Part shown: positions 1-11,604 of the stretch, piece after piece | Layout: each line of letters starts with the position of its first letter | Numbering within the stretch: position 1 is the first letter of the stretch | Origin: Ceratopteris richardii | Taxonomy: Eukaryota > Streptophyta > Polypodiopsida > Polypodiales > Pteridaceae | DNA length: 64,000 bases | Reading direction: 5' to 3' | Assembly: GCA_020310875.1 (NCBI GenBank) | Contig: CM035407.1 | Coordinates: 204,347,729 to 204,411,728 of the forward strand | Position numbers and translations under genes: made by a program | The notes under the pieces: generated by a model | What the model was told of the DNA's origin: nothing | Seen by the model: only the letters and a program-made list of their open reading frames with translations | Database searches by the model: none

Positions 1-481
1 AAGACACAAAAGAAGATGGATGAAGCAGAAAAGTGGATAGAGGTCGCTAAGAAAGGAAAAGGCAAGGAAACATTAGCCTCCACATTGAACCTTACCAACA
101 TGACACTCGAGGAGGGACAACGAAAACTCTCGTGTGCTTTACACGTGAGAGTTTCACGTCTCAAAGATGGAGATAGAGTAGAGGAGGAAGTGAAAGGGCT
201 TATGGAGTTGATGGGACTCGACAAACCTACACACACAAAGGCAAGGAGAGACATCGTAAGCCCTCATCTTGTGTTTTCCAACCCCTGAGACAAAGGAGGA
301 GTTTTTGAGAAGAAGACCCACTCTAAGAAAGATTGGCATATTCCTTGGCGATGATGTCACATTATCACAACTTGCTCACATGAAAGAAGTCATGTCAAAG
401 ATTAGGGCAGCACAGGACAAATGAAAGGTAGCTTTCTATAAAGATGGGAGGGTAGTCATTATAGAGCGCCGCTTTACATGA

Positions 482-3400
482 TGGCTGGCGACCTATGGGA
501 CATCACTTAAAATGAAGTGTGGCAATGTGGAATTGCAATGGGTCTCTTAAACTTGATGTGGGTGCATTTGAGGATAGTTTTAAAAATAGAGACATAGTGT
601 TTTATATAGAGACACTAGGCACGAGGACTGATGATGCCACAAGTGACAGGCTATGGATGGGAGGAAGCTCATCGAACACAGGTAAGGTCTAAGCATAGGA
701 GCAGAGGATATGGGGAGAAGAAGTTCTTTTCATAGAGGAGTTGCAGCCGCTTGTACATATCATTAGGAGAGATGAGCATGCTAGGTATATGTGGGTCAGA
801 TTGCAAGCTGATACGGGCAGATTTCTCTATATTGTTGTATGCTACTTTGATCCAAGTACATCCACTTATGCTTCACCTAGTGGAGAGTCTGCTTTCTCTA
901 TAGTCAATGAGGATGTATGGGAATTCTCTAGGGATGGAGACATCATTGTATTGGGAGACTTCAATGCCCGAATGGGCAATCATCATACAATCTTCGATGA
1001 TACCTCTGAAGATATGTTGCGAGAGTTCGATACCATGGGCATGGGACAAGATAGACACTCTTAAGATATGGAGTGTACAGAATATGGGCGATATCTGGTA
1101 GATATGGGTATTGCACATGGTTTAGCCATACTTAATGGCTTACAGAGATCCCGAGCAGCAGCTCGATTCACTTGTTTCCCGCATCGTCACAAGGCTAGCA
1201 CAATGGACTATATTATGACTATGCCGAGCTTTCTTCCTTGTATTGAGGACTTTATAGTAGGCCCTCAGCCTATTGGAGTACTAGTGGATCATGCCGTGTT
1301 GACATTGGACATCTCTTTTCAATTTACCACAGCTCAAAGGCCACAAGCATGAGGTCATACCCAGTATTCTTTCACTTCAGAGACCGACTTTGTCTACATG
1401 GATGGCATTTATAGACGCCAATGCACACAAGAGCCAAGGCGACCTCTCGATGAGCTCACCCATATTTTGAGAGAGACTCTACATGATGCAGCCAAGGAGG
1501 CATATCCACATATTCAGCCAGTGCAGAGACGACGTTCTAGGACTATGCCCCATATCAGTTGGTATGATGAGGAGTGCAGAGAGTTGAGCGCCCGGCTACA
1601 GAGAGAGGTTTCTTTGTGAGTCACTACTCACATACAGTCACGTATTGCCGTCCCTCGTCTTGTACGAAAGAAGAAGAGGGCTTTCCTTGCCAAGCTAGAG
1701 GAGTTATATCAACTATTTTTGAGTCAGGAATCGACAGAGGCTTGGCAACTTTTTGATGAGTCCTCTCCCACTCTAGATATTACTTCTACAGAGGTTTGAA
1801 CGGGCATGCAACATCTCTATATACAGCTTCGGACCAGCCATCTCTTCCAGATCCATCGGAACCATGTCCACATGCATATACTTTCTTTACAGCAGAGACG
1901 GTGAGGAATCTATTCTTGTGCAACAATTGAGCAAATGGGCACAGACAGAGAGAGAGAGAGAGAGTAACAAGCCAAGCAGGTTTTAGGAGAGGCTTCTCTA
2001 CTCTTGATCATATCTTGACTCTATGCGCCATTATCAAGGAGGGAAGGTCCCATGGGAGACGGTAACAGGCCAAGCAGGTTTTAGGAGAGGCTTCTCTACT
2101 CTTGATCATATCTTGACTCTATGCGCCATTATCAAGGAGGGAAGGTCCCATGGGAGACGAGTAACAGGCCAAGCAGGTTTTAGGAGAGGCTTCTCTACTA
2201 TTGATCATATCTTGACTCTATGCGCCATTATCAAGGAGGGAAGGTCCCATGGGAGACGAATATATTGTAGCTTTGTAGACTTCTGCAAAGCATTCGATAC
2301 AGTGCCCAGAGCTAGATTGATGAGGCGATTGCATGCCATGGGGGTACCCCTAGAGCTCACTTCGAGATTATGGGATTATACAGATCAGTTGCGGGGCAAG
2401 TACGCACTCCAGAGGGGATTTCTACTTTGGTTCACTCCACTATAGGAGTGAAAAAGGGATGTCCGCTCTCCTACAATGTTTGGTATGTATGCGGATGAGG
2501 TTTCTAATTACATTGCACGACTAGGGAACACAGGAACAACAATAGCAAGGACATGGATCCCATTGTTGTTATATGCTGATGACATTGTGATGATTGTTGA
2601 TTCCCCAAAAGGAATACATCGGCAGTTGGATGCGCTACATATATTTGCACAAGATAGTGGGTTGTTTCTCAGCCTTGGTAAGACCAAGGTTATGGTGTTC
2701 AACACTACACCGAACTGGGTAAGGAGATCAGCTCCCACATTTACTTATGAGCAGGAGAGTGTGGAGTATACAGATGCATATACATATCTTGGGGTGGTCT
2801 TCAATGGGCCTATATTTTTGATGAGGAGAGCAGCTGAATCTAGATTGACCAGAGCCTATGCAGCCTTGGGCAGATTAGAGAGGATGTGTTCGCAGGTTCA
2901 GTTTCAAGAACCTCGCACCAAACTTTGGCTTTTTGATACTCTTGTGACATCATCCATGCTTTATGGAGTGCAGATTTGGGGATCTTCTCTTGGTTGTCAT
3001 AGTAGAGCTCGCAGCACAGATGAATGGAGAGGGATGGAGAAGCCTTTGGTATAGATGATATCCCGGATGATTAAAGCCAAGGTTTTGGTACCTCATGAGA
3101 TTATTAGGGCAAAAATGGCTGCCCCTCCTGCGGTGATTGAGGCACTTATTAGATCAATGTCTTTCGTGCATAGCTTGTGGGATCTCCCCAAAGATAGATA
3201 TGCTTGACTTGCTCTTTGAATCGTCTTGACAGTTGGCCTTACAGGGAGACACGGCTTGCTGGTATGCATAGATGACATCATGGTTCCAGATGCATGAATT
3301 TAACATGGAAAGACTACCTCATAGATCTCTCACTTTGGAGGCTCCATCTCTCACTTTGACACGGACATAGATTACTAGCCTCATCCGCCAAGACTTCATT

Positions 3401-4070
3401 CAGCTGGGTACTAGGAGAACATGGATAGAACCTACTTAGGAGTTGGGCACAAAGATGGTTTTTTATAGAAATCATCTTCTCTGACTCATGACGGATGGTT
3501 TTCTAAACAAGCCAAGTTACATGGATACACATTTATCATATGGGGCGCATATATGCTAATGGTCAAATACATACATCCTCACATCCGCTTGAGATTGAGA
3601 CTCGCAGATATAGAGGGGTTCCAACTCAGGACAAGATATGTCGTATATGCCATAGGGAGCCGGATATTGAACTACATTACATATGTCATTGCTCTGCATA
3701 CTATGAGATACGGGGGTGCTTCCATTGCTTATTTAAAGAGGGCATTGGACCATTCTCTAGAGTTATGGGATATGAGGACCAAAGATGCTTGGGTTTGCTT
3801 TTGCTTGAGCTTAGGAGACATAGAGATAGCCTATTGAGACTTCCCGAGAGGCAGACTCTACGACAGGTTACAAACTACTTTAGGCCAGTCACTACCACTA
3901 CACAGCAAGATAGACAAGCAATGCAACGGAGCCCAGACTTCGCTTCCTTCAGAGGCACATTGGTGGACCGTGCGAGGGGCCTAGGAAGATCTAGCTTTGA
4001 GATTTGCTTTGAGATGGAGGACTGCCTACACCTTGATCTTTCCCTAACTGATGTTGCTTTATCCTTATAG
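482..4070 (+). pseudogene. LINE A ORF2 (endonuclease-RT) pseudogene
   Basis: Remains of the replication protein of copy A: endonuclease, reverse transcriptase and C-terminal zinc finger, recognisable in pieces at 741-1064, 1068-1352, 1398-1619, 2023-2445, 2476-3054 and 3540-4070. The pieces lie in different frames. The RT part contains an extra triplicated segment (see repeat at 1971-2260). The piece at 3540-4070 keeps the zinc finger CRICHREPDIELHYICHC and the downstream basic tail. By comparison with copy C it has lost large parts of the linker between endonuclease and RT. Confidence 0.85.
1971..2260 (+). repeat. Triplicated RT finger segment in LINE A
   Basis: Three head-to-tail copies of a 98-99 bp unit start at 1971, 2069 and 2168. 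Each encodes GQAGFRRGFST[LI]DHILT, the conserved RT segment just before the FVDF motif. Copies are nearly identical, so the triplication is much younger than the decay of the rest of the element. Copies 2 and 3 stay in one frame. Confidence 0.95.
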
Positions 4071-4260
4071 CTCATGAGATTGTACACCTTCATTGTATCA
4101 CTCAAGCCTCTAGCCATCATTGTATCATCTACAAAATCTCTAGACTACACTCCCTCCCCCTTACCTATATTTTTCCCTAACGCACTAAGTCTTAGAGTAG
4201 TTCTTTAGTCTACACAGATTTTGTATCACATTCACAAGCTCTGCAAGTTTTTGGTCTCAT

Positions 4261-4275
4261 AGGTCATTTTGGCCT
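4261..4275 (+). other. LINE A 3' terminal hairpin
   Basis: AGGTCATTTTGGCCT, a six-pair stem with one G-T wobble. It is the copy A version of the hairpin at the 3' end of copies C, D and E and of the ORF1-only element, about 40-60 bases before the terminal microsatellite. Confidence 0.75.
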
Positions 4276-4313
4276 TTTGAAGACATAAATATATCATATC
4301 ATATCATTTCATT

Positions 4314-4471
<158 letters not shown>

Positions 4472-4494
4472 TTCTACTACAAATCTCATACTAG

Positions 4495-5256
4495 GCCTTC
4501 ATTGAGACTTCGTGCTACATACAGACATACCTACCACACAACCTCTGAGTCGTCATTGGACAGCTTTGAGTTTCAGCACATCAGCTCAAGACCGAGAGGG
4601 GTCGGGCCAAGGGAGTCCCTCCAAAGCAGAGATGGTGCCCAATATGCCATACAGAGATAGAGAGTGAGGAGCACTTGGTTACCACATGCCCATCATACTC
4701 TAACCAACAAGCACAATTCCAGATAGAGAAGTCACTCCAGCTGTGCATGGCCACAAGAGACCAGTGGAGGATCGGACACTTCCTCATGGTGGCATAAGTG
4801 AGAAGAGAGCAAATGCTACAGCCCACACATTAGACACAGGTGAGTACCCAGCACACTATTACTCATCTTTCAATGAGCTAGGCCACATCAGAGGGACCCA
4901 CCTCCCAGAAGCATAGGGCTCACGCTCCAACAGGCAATGGCACAGAGAGTGTGAAGCGACCACGTATGGTTGGGTACCGACAACCAGAACTGCCCAAGAC
5001 GATATCTCACACATCAAGATAGCCCACAACCACATGATGGAGCAAAGGACTTGGACCGCCACCGATGTACCACATACTCCACCCACCTCCACCCATCATC
5101 AGCAGTTAGGGTATACGCATTTCACTACACGGGTAACCCTTGTATTAGGTGGCCATTATCTGCAGAGTCAAAGCCATGCTTCCCACACACCACTACATTA
5201 TCCACATCACCCCCTCATTATCAAAAACACCATCCTTTAGTTCTTTTCAGCCTTTA
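4495..5256 (+). mobile_element. LINE fragment B (3' end of ORF2 and 3' UTR)
   Basis: Clearly homologous at DNA level to copy E at about 57590-58320: both contain the segment around CAGACATACCTACC, the zinc-finger coding stretch (WCPICHTEIESEEHL) and the same 3' UTR around TAGGTGGCCATTATCTGCAGAGTC. It is 5'-truncated and lacks the final hairpin tail, which is replaced by the next pyrimidine array. No intact frame remains. Confidence 0.85.
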
Positions 5257-5259
5257 GCT

Positions 5260-5607
<348 letters not shown>

Positions 5608-5788
5608 GTACGGGATATGGAACCCAATGGAAGCTCTGCTCAGATGCTCGGACGCTCAAACCCTTAACCCTGAACTCTTGGACCTCTTCCCTCGTCGACC
5701 ATGCCCCTTAATGTGCCGCCATATTCTCTTCGACCTCTGCCCACCTAGCCTATACCGCACCCCTACCCGATCCAACCTTAAGTGCAAT

Positions 5789-5887
5789 CCTAACCCTAAC
5801 CCTAACCCTAACCATTACCCGAACCCTAACCCTAACCATTACCCGAACCTTAACCCTAACCCTAACTCCAAAACCCAACCCTAATCC
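5789..5887 (+). repeat. Telomere-like CCCTAA runs in LINE C leader
   Basis: Short tandem CCCTAA units interspersed with ACCATTACCCGA variants. The unit matches TTAGGG-type rather than the usual plant TTTAGGG telomere repeat. Similar AACCCTAA words occur upstream of LINE G ORF1, so they may be a leader feature rather than a telomere relic. Confidence 0.8.
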
Positions 5888-6053
5888 TTAACCCTGAGAA
5901 ACCCCCACCGCCGCCCCCCTCCCTCTCTCAGAAGTAGTTTCCTACAGTTATTAGCCACTCCCACCCTTGCTCCATCACGCATCGGGCGCACTCCCGTCTT
6001 CATCGCAAGTCTTTAGGCTCAGTACTCTGAGCATTTTTTCATCTTCGAATGCA

Positions 6054-6914
6054 ATGAGCGCTACGGCTAAGAAGGACGATTTGACAAAAATGGAGGACAA
6101 ACTGACCATAGCTATCAAAGAAAACAAGAAGATGGTGGACTCCACTATCACGGCCATCATCAGCCGCCTCTCAAAGCTCGAGAAGGAAGTAGAAACATAT
6201 CATAAGGAGAGGGAAGCATGGCAGAAAGAGAAAGAAGAATGGGCTAAGGAGAGGGCAAACATGAAAGAGGAATTGGAGCTCCTCAAAGCTTCAATGGTCT
6301 CTCTTACACCCGAAGAAGGAGAGATTAATATGAACAAGACAGAAGCTCTCAAAGAAGAACTCACCAAATCCTTGACCGAGAGCATGGAAAACAAATTAGA
6401 AGCTACCAAAGAAGGGTGGATCGATATAGTGAAGAAGAACATCAAAAAAGAAGCCAAAGAGAAAGCACAAAAGGAAGAAGCCCTCATCGTGCACACAACT
6501 ATTGAGGAAGAAAAGATGAGACATGCCCGCCGTCTCAATGTACGCATCACGGGCATTGAAGAAAAAGAAGGCTCTACCCCCGAGTCCGATGGGAAGACAC
6601 TATGCAAGATACTCGGCTACAAAGAGGAGTCCCCCCCATTCATCAAGTCTTGGAGAACGGGACGAGACCCCACGAAGAAGAGAGCTCTCATTCTACACTT
6701 CCCTTCCGAAGATATAAGATCTACTTTCCTACGCAAGAGGGTGATTTTGAGAGCACTTGATGGCCCCCCCATCTACCTTGACGATGATCTCACACCCATG
6801 CAGGTAGCACACCGTCGTGCATGCATGCCGAGAGTACATCAAGCTCGCAAAGAAGGAAAGAAGGCTTCATACAGAGATGGTCGTGTCATCATTGATGGCA
6901 AGGCCATCCCATAG
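6054..6914 (+). CDS. LINE C ORF1 protein (RNA-binding chaperone-like)
   Basis: ORF1 of LINE C, 286 residues from the ATG at 6054. The frame is open further upstream to 5967, but the conserved lysine-rich part starts at MSATAKKDD. An acidic/basic heptad-rich stretch (residues about 10-150) is probably a coiled coil for trimerisation, as in L1 ORF1p. It is followed by an RRM-like and C-terminal nucleic-acid-binding region: RRLNVRITGIE, then GRDPTKKRALILHF, then DDDLTPMQVAHRRACMP and a basic end. Copies F and G and the element at 15708 share this C-terminal block. The role by family is to coat element RNA and act as a nucleic-acid chaperone. It ends at TAG 6912-6914, in the same frame as ORF2. 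Confidence 0.85.
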   Translation: MSATAKKDDLTKMEDKLTIAIKENKKMVDSTITAIISRLSKLEKEVETYHKEREAWQKEKEEWAKERANMKEELELLKASMVSLTPEEGEINMNKTEALKEELTKSLTESMENKLEATKEGWIDIVKKNIKKEAKEKAQKEEALIVHTTIEEEKMRHARRLNVRITGIEEKEGSTPESDGKTLCKILGYKEESPPFIKSWRTGRDPTKKRALILHFPSEDIRSTFLRKRVILRALDGPPIYLDDDLTPMQVAHRRACMPRVHQARKEGKKASYRDGRVIIDGKAIP

Positions 6915-6938
6915 GGATTCGCGGCCTGTGAGACACTC
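6912..6938 (+). promoter_or_regulatory. In-frame UAG between ORF1 and ORF2, candidate readthrough site
   Basis: ORF1 ends CCC-TAG and the same frame continues GGA-TTC-GCG-GCC into the endonuclease without another stop. Copies D (30728), F (59433) and G (63295) have TAG-GG at the same position, followed by codons for G-x-A-A-Y-E-T or close variants. There is no ATG between the TAG and the first catalytic residues of the endonuclease. This fits UAG readthrough (compare murine leukaemia virus UAG-GGA) or non-AUG initiation. It is an inference, not a demonstrated site. Confidence 0.6.
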
Positions 6939-9900
6939 GAGGAGATACACCTTGCAGTTTGGAACTGCAATGGAGATCTATGGACACACCCAGAGAGATT
7001 GGAAGAGGTGCGCAAAGGCAAAGACATCATTATGCTCACAGAGACACATGAGAGCCCAGACCGGGGCCTACCTCGTGTCCACGGTTTTCAGTGGGAGTCC
7101 ACATACAGAGAGTGTACACGTCAGCACACCACCCGAGGATCAGGAGGAGTAGCCATACTCTTTAGAGATGGACTTCAGAGCAGGATACAGATAGTCGCAC
7201 GTGATTCACAGGCCAGATATCTTTGGATTCGACTCCAGCTCTCGCAGGAGCGGATCATCTTCATAGCATTATGCTACTTTGCTCCTTCTAGCTCGCGTTT
7301 CGCTATCATAGATCGAGAGGAGGACTCACCATACACTTGCTTGTCAGAAGAGATTACAGAGTACTCTGCATTAGGGGAAGTCTTCCTTATGGGAGACTTA
7401 AATGCCAGGACAGGCAATGATCAGTGTGAGATATTTGACCCAGAAGACCCGGAGATACTACATACCATAGAGGATGAGTCTAGAGCTCGAGCTTCAGCTG
7501 ACGCTACACACACTCACTATGGCACTCACCTACTCAGACTAGGCTCTCGACATAATCTCGTTATCTATAACGGGATGACTCAGTGGCCTACCTCAGGAGG
7601 ATTGACATGCATACCACACTCAGTCACAGATGGCGGGGGAAGTACAGTAGATTACGTCATGGGGTCCAGAGAGGCCATCCACCTACTTACCTCATTCACC
7701 ATCCCACCCATACCCATTGGGGCTGATCACACATACCTCGCACTCTCCCTGAAGGGAGACACCCCTACACGCATACCCGCAGCACGCATCCCACACACCA
7801 CCATCCACTTCACACACGAGCTAGCTCACATATATGCGGCTCGAGTCGAGCAGGGTCTTCTCTTACTTCATCCTGACACTCCACTATCCCTACTCACCTC
7901 TCAGATAGCATCAGTTCTTCAGACATCAGCCATCAGCTCCTTCCCACACACCATCCATTCTCGTCACACACCTCCTCCCGAGACTATGCCACAACATCGT
8001 TGGTATGATGAGGATTGCAGAGATCTTTACCGCCGACTACGAGCTCAGCGAGCATTGGGAGAGATCACAAAGAGAGAGGCCAAGGGACAGATGAAGACTC
8101 TCACACGTCGAAAGAGGCGAGCCTTTGAGGAGGCACAGGAGCTTGAGCTATACCATCTCTTTATGAGTATGGACAGTGCTGCAGCATGGCGCAGCCTACG
8201 AGAGCCACGCCCGACCACACCTATTGGAGACCCACACACATGGCATGATTATGCTCAGAGGTTATATGAGGTACCTAGGCAGCCTCCCATTCCCCAGCCA
8301 CTTGAGCCTCTCCCTACTAGTTCTTCTCTCTTCACAGCAAAGATGGTTGAGAGGGCCATACGACGACTTCGACATGGACGTTCGACAGACCACGCAGGAT
8401 TGCAGAGCGAGCATCTCATATATGCAGCCTCCACTATAGCCCCGTTGATTGCACATGTCTTCAACCGGGCTATAGGAGAGGGCTTCCCAGAGGAGTGGAC
8501 TAGGCACACCATTGTGCCTATCCACAAATCTGGCGACACCCTGGATCCAGGGAACTACAGGACCATCATGATTGGCCACACCATGGCCAAACTATACGGT
8601 GCCATACTTGAGGCAGAGCTCAGTTCATATGCAGAGACTGAGGGGCTACGAGCACGAGGCCAAGCAGGTTTTCGACGAGCCTTCTCTACTATTGATCACA
8701 TCTTCATTCTGCGCTGCCTCATTGATGGGGCAAGGGTGCGGAAGAAGAGGCTATATTGCTGCTTTGTGGACTTCCGCAAAGCTTTTGATACAGTGCCGCG
8801 AGAGAGGCTCTTCCAACGCCTCCAGAGCTTGGGAGTACCATCAGGGATGATTTGGGCCATCTATGCACTCTATGAGAAGGTGACTGGGAGGGTACGGTGT
8901 CCAAGAGGTATGTCTGAGGCCATTGCTAGCACCATCGGTGTTAAGCAAGGCTGCCCACTCTCTCCCACTCTATTTGGTCTCTACATTGACGAGATTGAGG
9001 ACTACATTCTCCGAGCTGGAGGAGAGGGTGCAGACCTCGCAGGTACACATGTCCACATTTTATTATATGCCGATGACATCGTCTTGATTTCGGAGTCACC
9101 CGAGGGATTACAGCGCCACCTTGAGGCCCTGGATGAGTTTTGTACACAGAGGGGCTTGACAGTAAACCTTGGCAAGACCAAGGTCATGATCTTCCACACC
9201 TCCCCCATGGTGAGGAATGGAGCAGGATTCAGAGCTGGTGGTGGACAGATTGAGGTGGTCACTTCCTATGTCTATCTCGGAGTCACATTCACGAGCTTGC
9301 CTGGCCCCTTCAGCATGAGACAGGCAGCCACCGATAGACTCACACGCGGATATGCAGCTTTAGCCATGTTAGAGCGGAGATGTCACCAAGCACACTTCCA
9401 GGAGCCCCGCACGAAGGGCTGGCAATTTGACACACTGGTCAGACCAGCTATGATGTATGCTGCGACGGTTTGGGCCCCAGGTCTCACAGTCACCCAGTGG
9501 AGTGCGATCGAGAGGCCACAGGTACGTATGATCTCGCGATTATTTCGTGGGAAACAGTCGGTGCCACATGACATCATCAGGGCAGAGCTAGCTGCACCAC
9601 CCATGGCAGTAGAGGCACTATTCCAGACTATCTGCTTTATTCAGAGGATTAGGGACCTCCCTACAGATAGACTCACACACAGAGCTCTTGAGGCATCTAT
9701 ACAGATATCAGAGTTAGGATATGAGAGAGCTTGGTACACTCAGGTTAGAGTCTGGTTTGATAGTCATGGACTTGATATGGACAGATTGCCGCCTTTTCAG
9801 TATGACCCAGACTCACCTCACATCCACCTCTCTCGTCGTGAGAGGAATGTTGTGCTCAGACAGGATCTCTGGCAGCTCTACATTAGTCAGACATGGCACA

Positions 9901-10631
9901 CACCACACATGGGATCGAGACTATCGCACTATCGAGACCAATTCATAGACATACTAGCTGACGGTTTCATCCAGCGACCACGCTACATGGATACTCACAT
10001 GCCTCATAGCTTGAGGGTAGCGATTGGCCAGCTGAGAGTCTCATCACACCGACTCGAGATTGAGACGGGCAGAGCCGCAGACATTCCCAGAGAGGAGCGG
10101 ATATGCAGAGTATGCAGAGTAGAGATGGAGGATGAGGAGCACTTTGTATGCAGATGTAGCGCATATGATGGCATCAGAGGCAGATACGAGACTCTGTTTG
10201 CAGGGCAGCCCACCCTCCGAGAGATCATGGACTCTAGAGACCAGCGACAGCTTGGGCGATTCTTACTAGAGATACAGAGTCACAGAGATTCCCTACTCCA
10301 GCCTACTGTAGCACTCCATACAGGAGGGAGACAGAGTCAGCTCACTGACTTCTTTATTCCACGACGTGCTGCAGCCCTCCCCCCCTCAGCCCACATACCG
10401 AGCGGGGTGACTCTTCAGCAGGCTCAGATATCTCGAGCTAGGAGACGACCCCGTGATATAGGATATCGGGCCCCGAGACTTCACCGACACCAGATTGCGG
10501 AGATCCAGGATTGTGACCATCGCGCCATGGAGGAGAGACGATCCCAGATGATGGCAGATCCCGTTGCAGCCATCAGGGTGGCCGTGACTCCACCTCCACC
10601 TATGTATCACATATTACATCCCACCCACTAG
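6915..10631 (+). CDS. LINE C ORF2: endonuclease / reverse transcriptase
   Basis: A 1,238-codon frame after the UAG. An APE-type endonuclease occupies about residues 10-270: WNCNG at 6960 (active-site Asn), TETHES near 7038 (metal-binding Glu), FLMGDLNART near 7385 and GADHTYLAL near 7722. A linker with a WYDEDCRDLYRR motif follows near 8002. The reverse transcriptase spans about 8340-9300, with FVDFRKAFDT at 8763, GVKQGCPLSP near 8937 and YADD at 9066-9077. A C-terminal CX2CX8HX4C finger starts at 10104, followed by a basic tail. By family it nicks target DNA and copies element RNA from the nick. No ATG precedes the first catalytic Asn; the first in-frame Met is near 7031, inside the endonuclease. 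All catalytic motifs are present and the frame is uninterrupted. Confidence 0.92.
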   Translation, partial: GFAACETLEEIHLAVWNCNGDLWTHPERLEEVRKGKDIIMLTETHESPDRGLPRVHGFQWESTYRECTRQHTTRGSGGVAILFRDGLQSRIQIVARDSQARYLWIRLQLSQERIIFIALCYFAPSSSRFAIIDREEDSPYTCLSEEITEYSALGEVFLMGDLNARTGNDQCEIFDPEDPEILHTIEDESRARASADATHTHYGTHLLRLGSRHNLVIYNGMTQWPTSGGLTCIPHSVTDGGGSTVDYVMGSREAIHLLTSFTIPPIPIGADHTYLALSLKGDTPTRIPAARIPHTTIHFTHELAHIYAARVEQGLLLLHPDTPLSLLTSQIASVLQTSAISSFPHTIHSRHTPPPETMPQHRWYDEDCRDLYRRLRAQRALGEITKREAKGQMKTLTRRKRRAFEEAQELELYHLFMSMDSAAAWRSLREPRPTTPIGDPHTWHDYAQRLYEVPRQPPIPQPLEPLPTSSSLFTAKMVERAIRRLRHGRSTDHAGLQSEHLIYAASTIAPLIAHVFNRAIGEGFPEEWTRHTIVPIHKSGDTLDPGNYRTIMIGHTMAKLYGAILEAELSSYAETEGLRARGQAGFRRAFSTIDHIFILRCLIDGARVRKKRLYCCFVDFRKAFDTVPRERLFQRLQSLGVPSGMIWAIYALYEKVTGRVRCPRGMSEAIASTIGVKQGCPLSPTLFGLYIDEIEDYILRAGGEGADLAGTHVHILLYADDIVLISESPEGLQRHLEALDEFCTQRGLTVNLGKTKVMIFHTSPMVRNGAGFRAGGGQIEVVTSYVYLGVTFTSLPGPFSMRQAATDRLTRGYAALAMLERRCHQAHFQEPRTKGWQFDTLVRPAMMYAATVWAPGLTVTQWSAIERPQVRMISRLFRGKQSVPHDIIRAELAAPPMAVEALFQTICFIQRIRDLPTDRLTHRALEASIQISELGYERAWYTQVRVWFDSHGLDMDRLPPFQYDPDSPHIHLSRRERNVVLRQDLWQLYISQTWHTPHMGSRLSHYRDQFIDILADGFIQRPRYMDTHMPHSLRVAIGQLRVSSHRLEIETGRAADIPREERICRVCRVEMEDEEHFVCRCSAYDGIRGRYETLFAGQPTLREIMDSRDQRQLGRFLLEIQSHRDSLLQPTVALHTGGRQSQLTDFFIPRRAAALPPSAHIPSGVTLQQAQISRARRRPRDIGYRAPRLHRHQIAEIQDCDHRAMEERRSQMMADPVAAIRVAVTPPPPMYHILHPTH

Positions 10632-10861
10632 CACAGGATGGAGCTAGTTAGTCGTTTTAGATGCATTCTCATGGTTGTTGTACTACCCTTTTGCATATAG
10701 ACTATCATAGATATCGCACTCCATACACCCCCCCCACCACTTTCATGGGTATCCCCACATGCACACTACGGAGATCTATATCAGCTTAACCAGTTTCTTT
10801 TCAGCACTTTTATCTTTTCTGATTGACAGAAGATACACCCATGTACATCGATTTGTCTCAT

Positions 10862-10877
10862 AGGCCGAGTTCGGCCT
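10862..10877 (+). other. LINE C 3' terminal hairpin
   Basis: AGGCCGAGTTCGGCCT, a perfect six-pair stem with an AGTT loop, preceded by TCTCAT and followed by CCTAATAGACGT and the pyrimidine tail. Other copies change both sides of the sixth pair together (G-C here, A-T in D and E), so the pairing is conserved. It is the likely RT recognition signal for target-primed reverse transcription. Confidence 0.85.
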
Positions 10878-10913
10878 CCTAATAGACGTAAAAACACTTT
10901 CTTTTCTTTCTTT

Positions 10914-11604
<691 letters not shown>

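Noticed and set aside
5789-5887. Chromosome end or interstitial telomere
   Set aside because: Too short and too interrupted, and embedded in a LINE leader.
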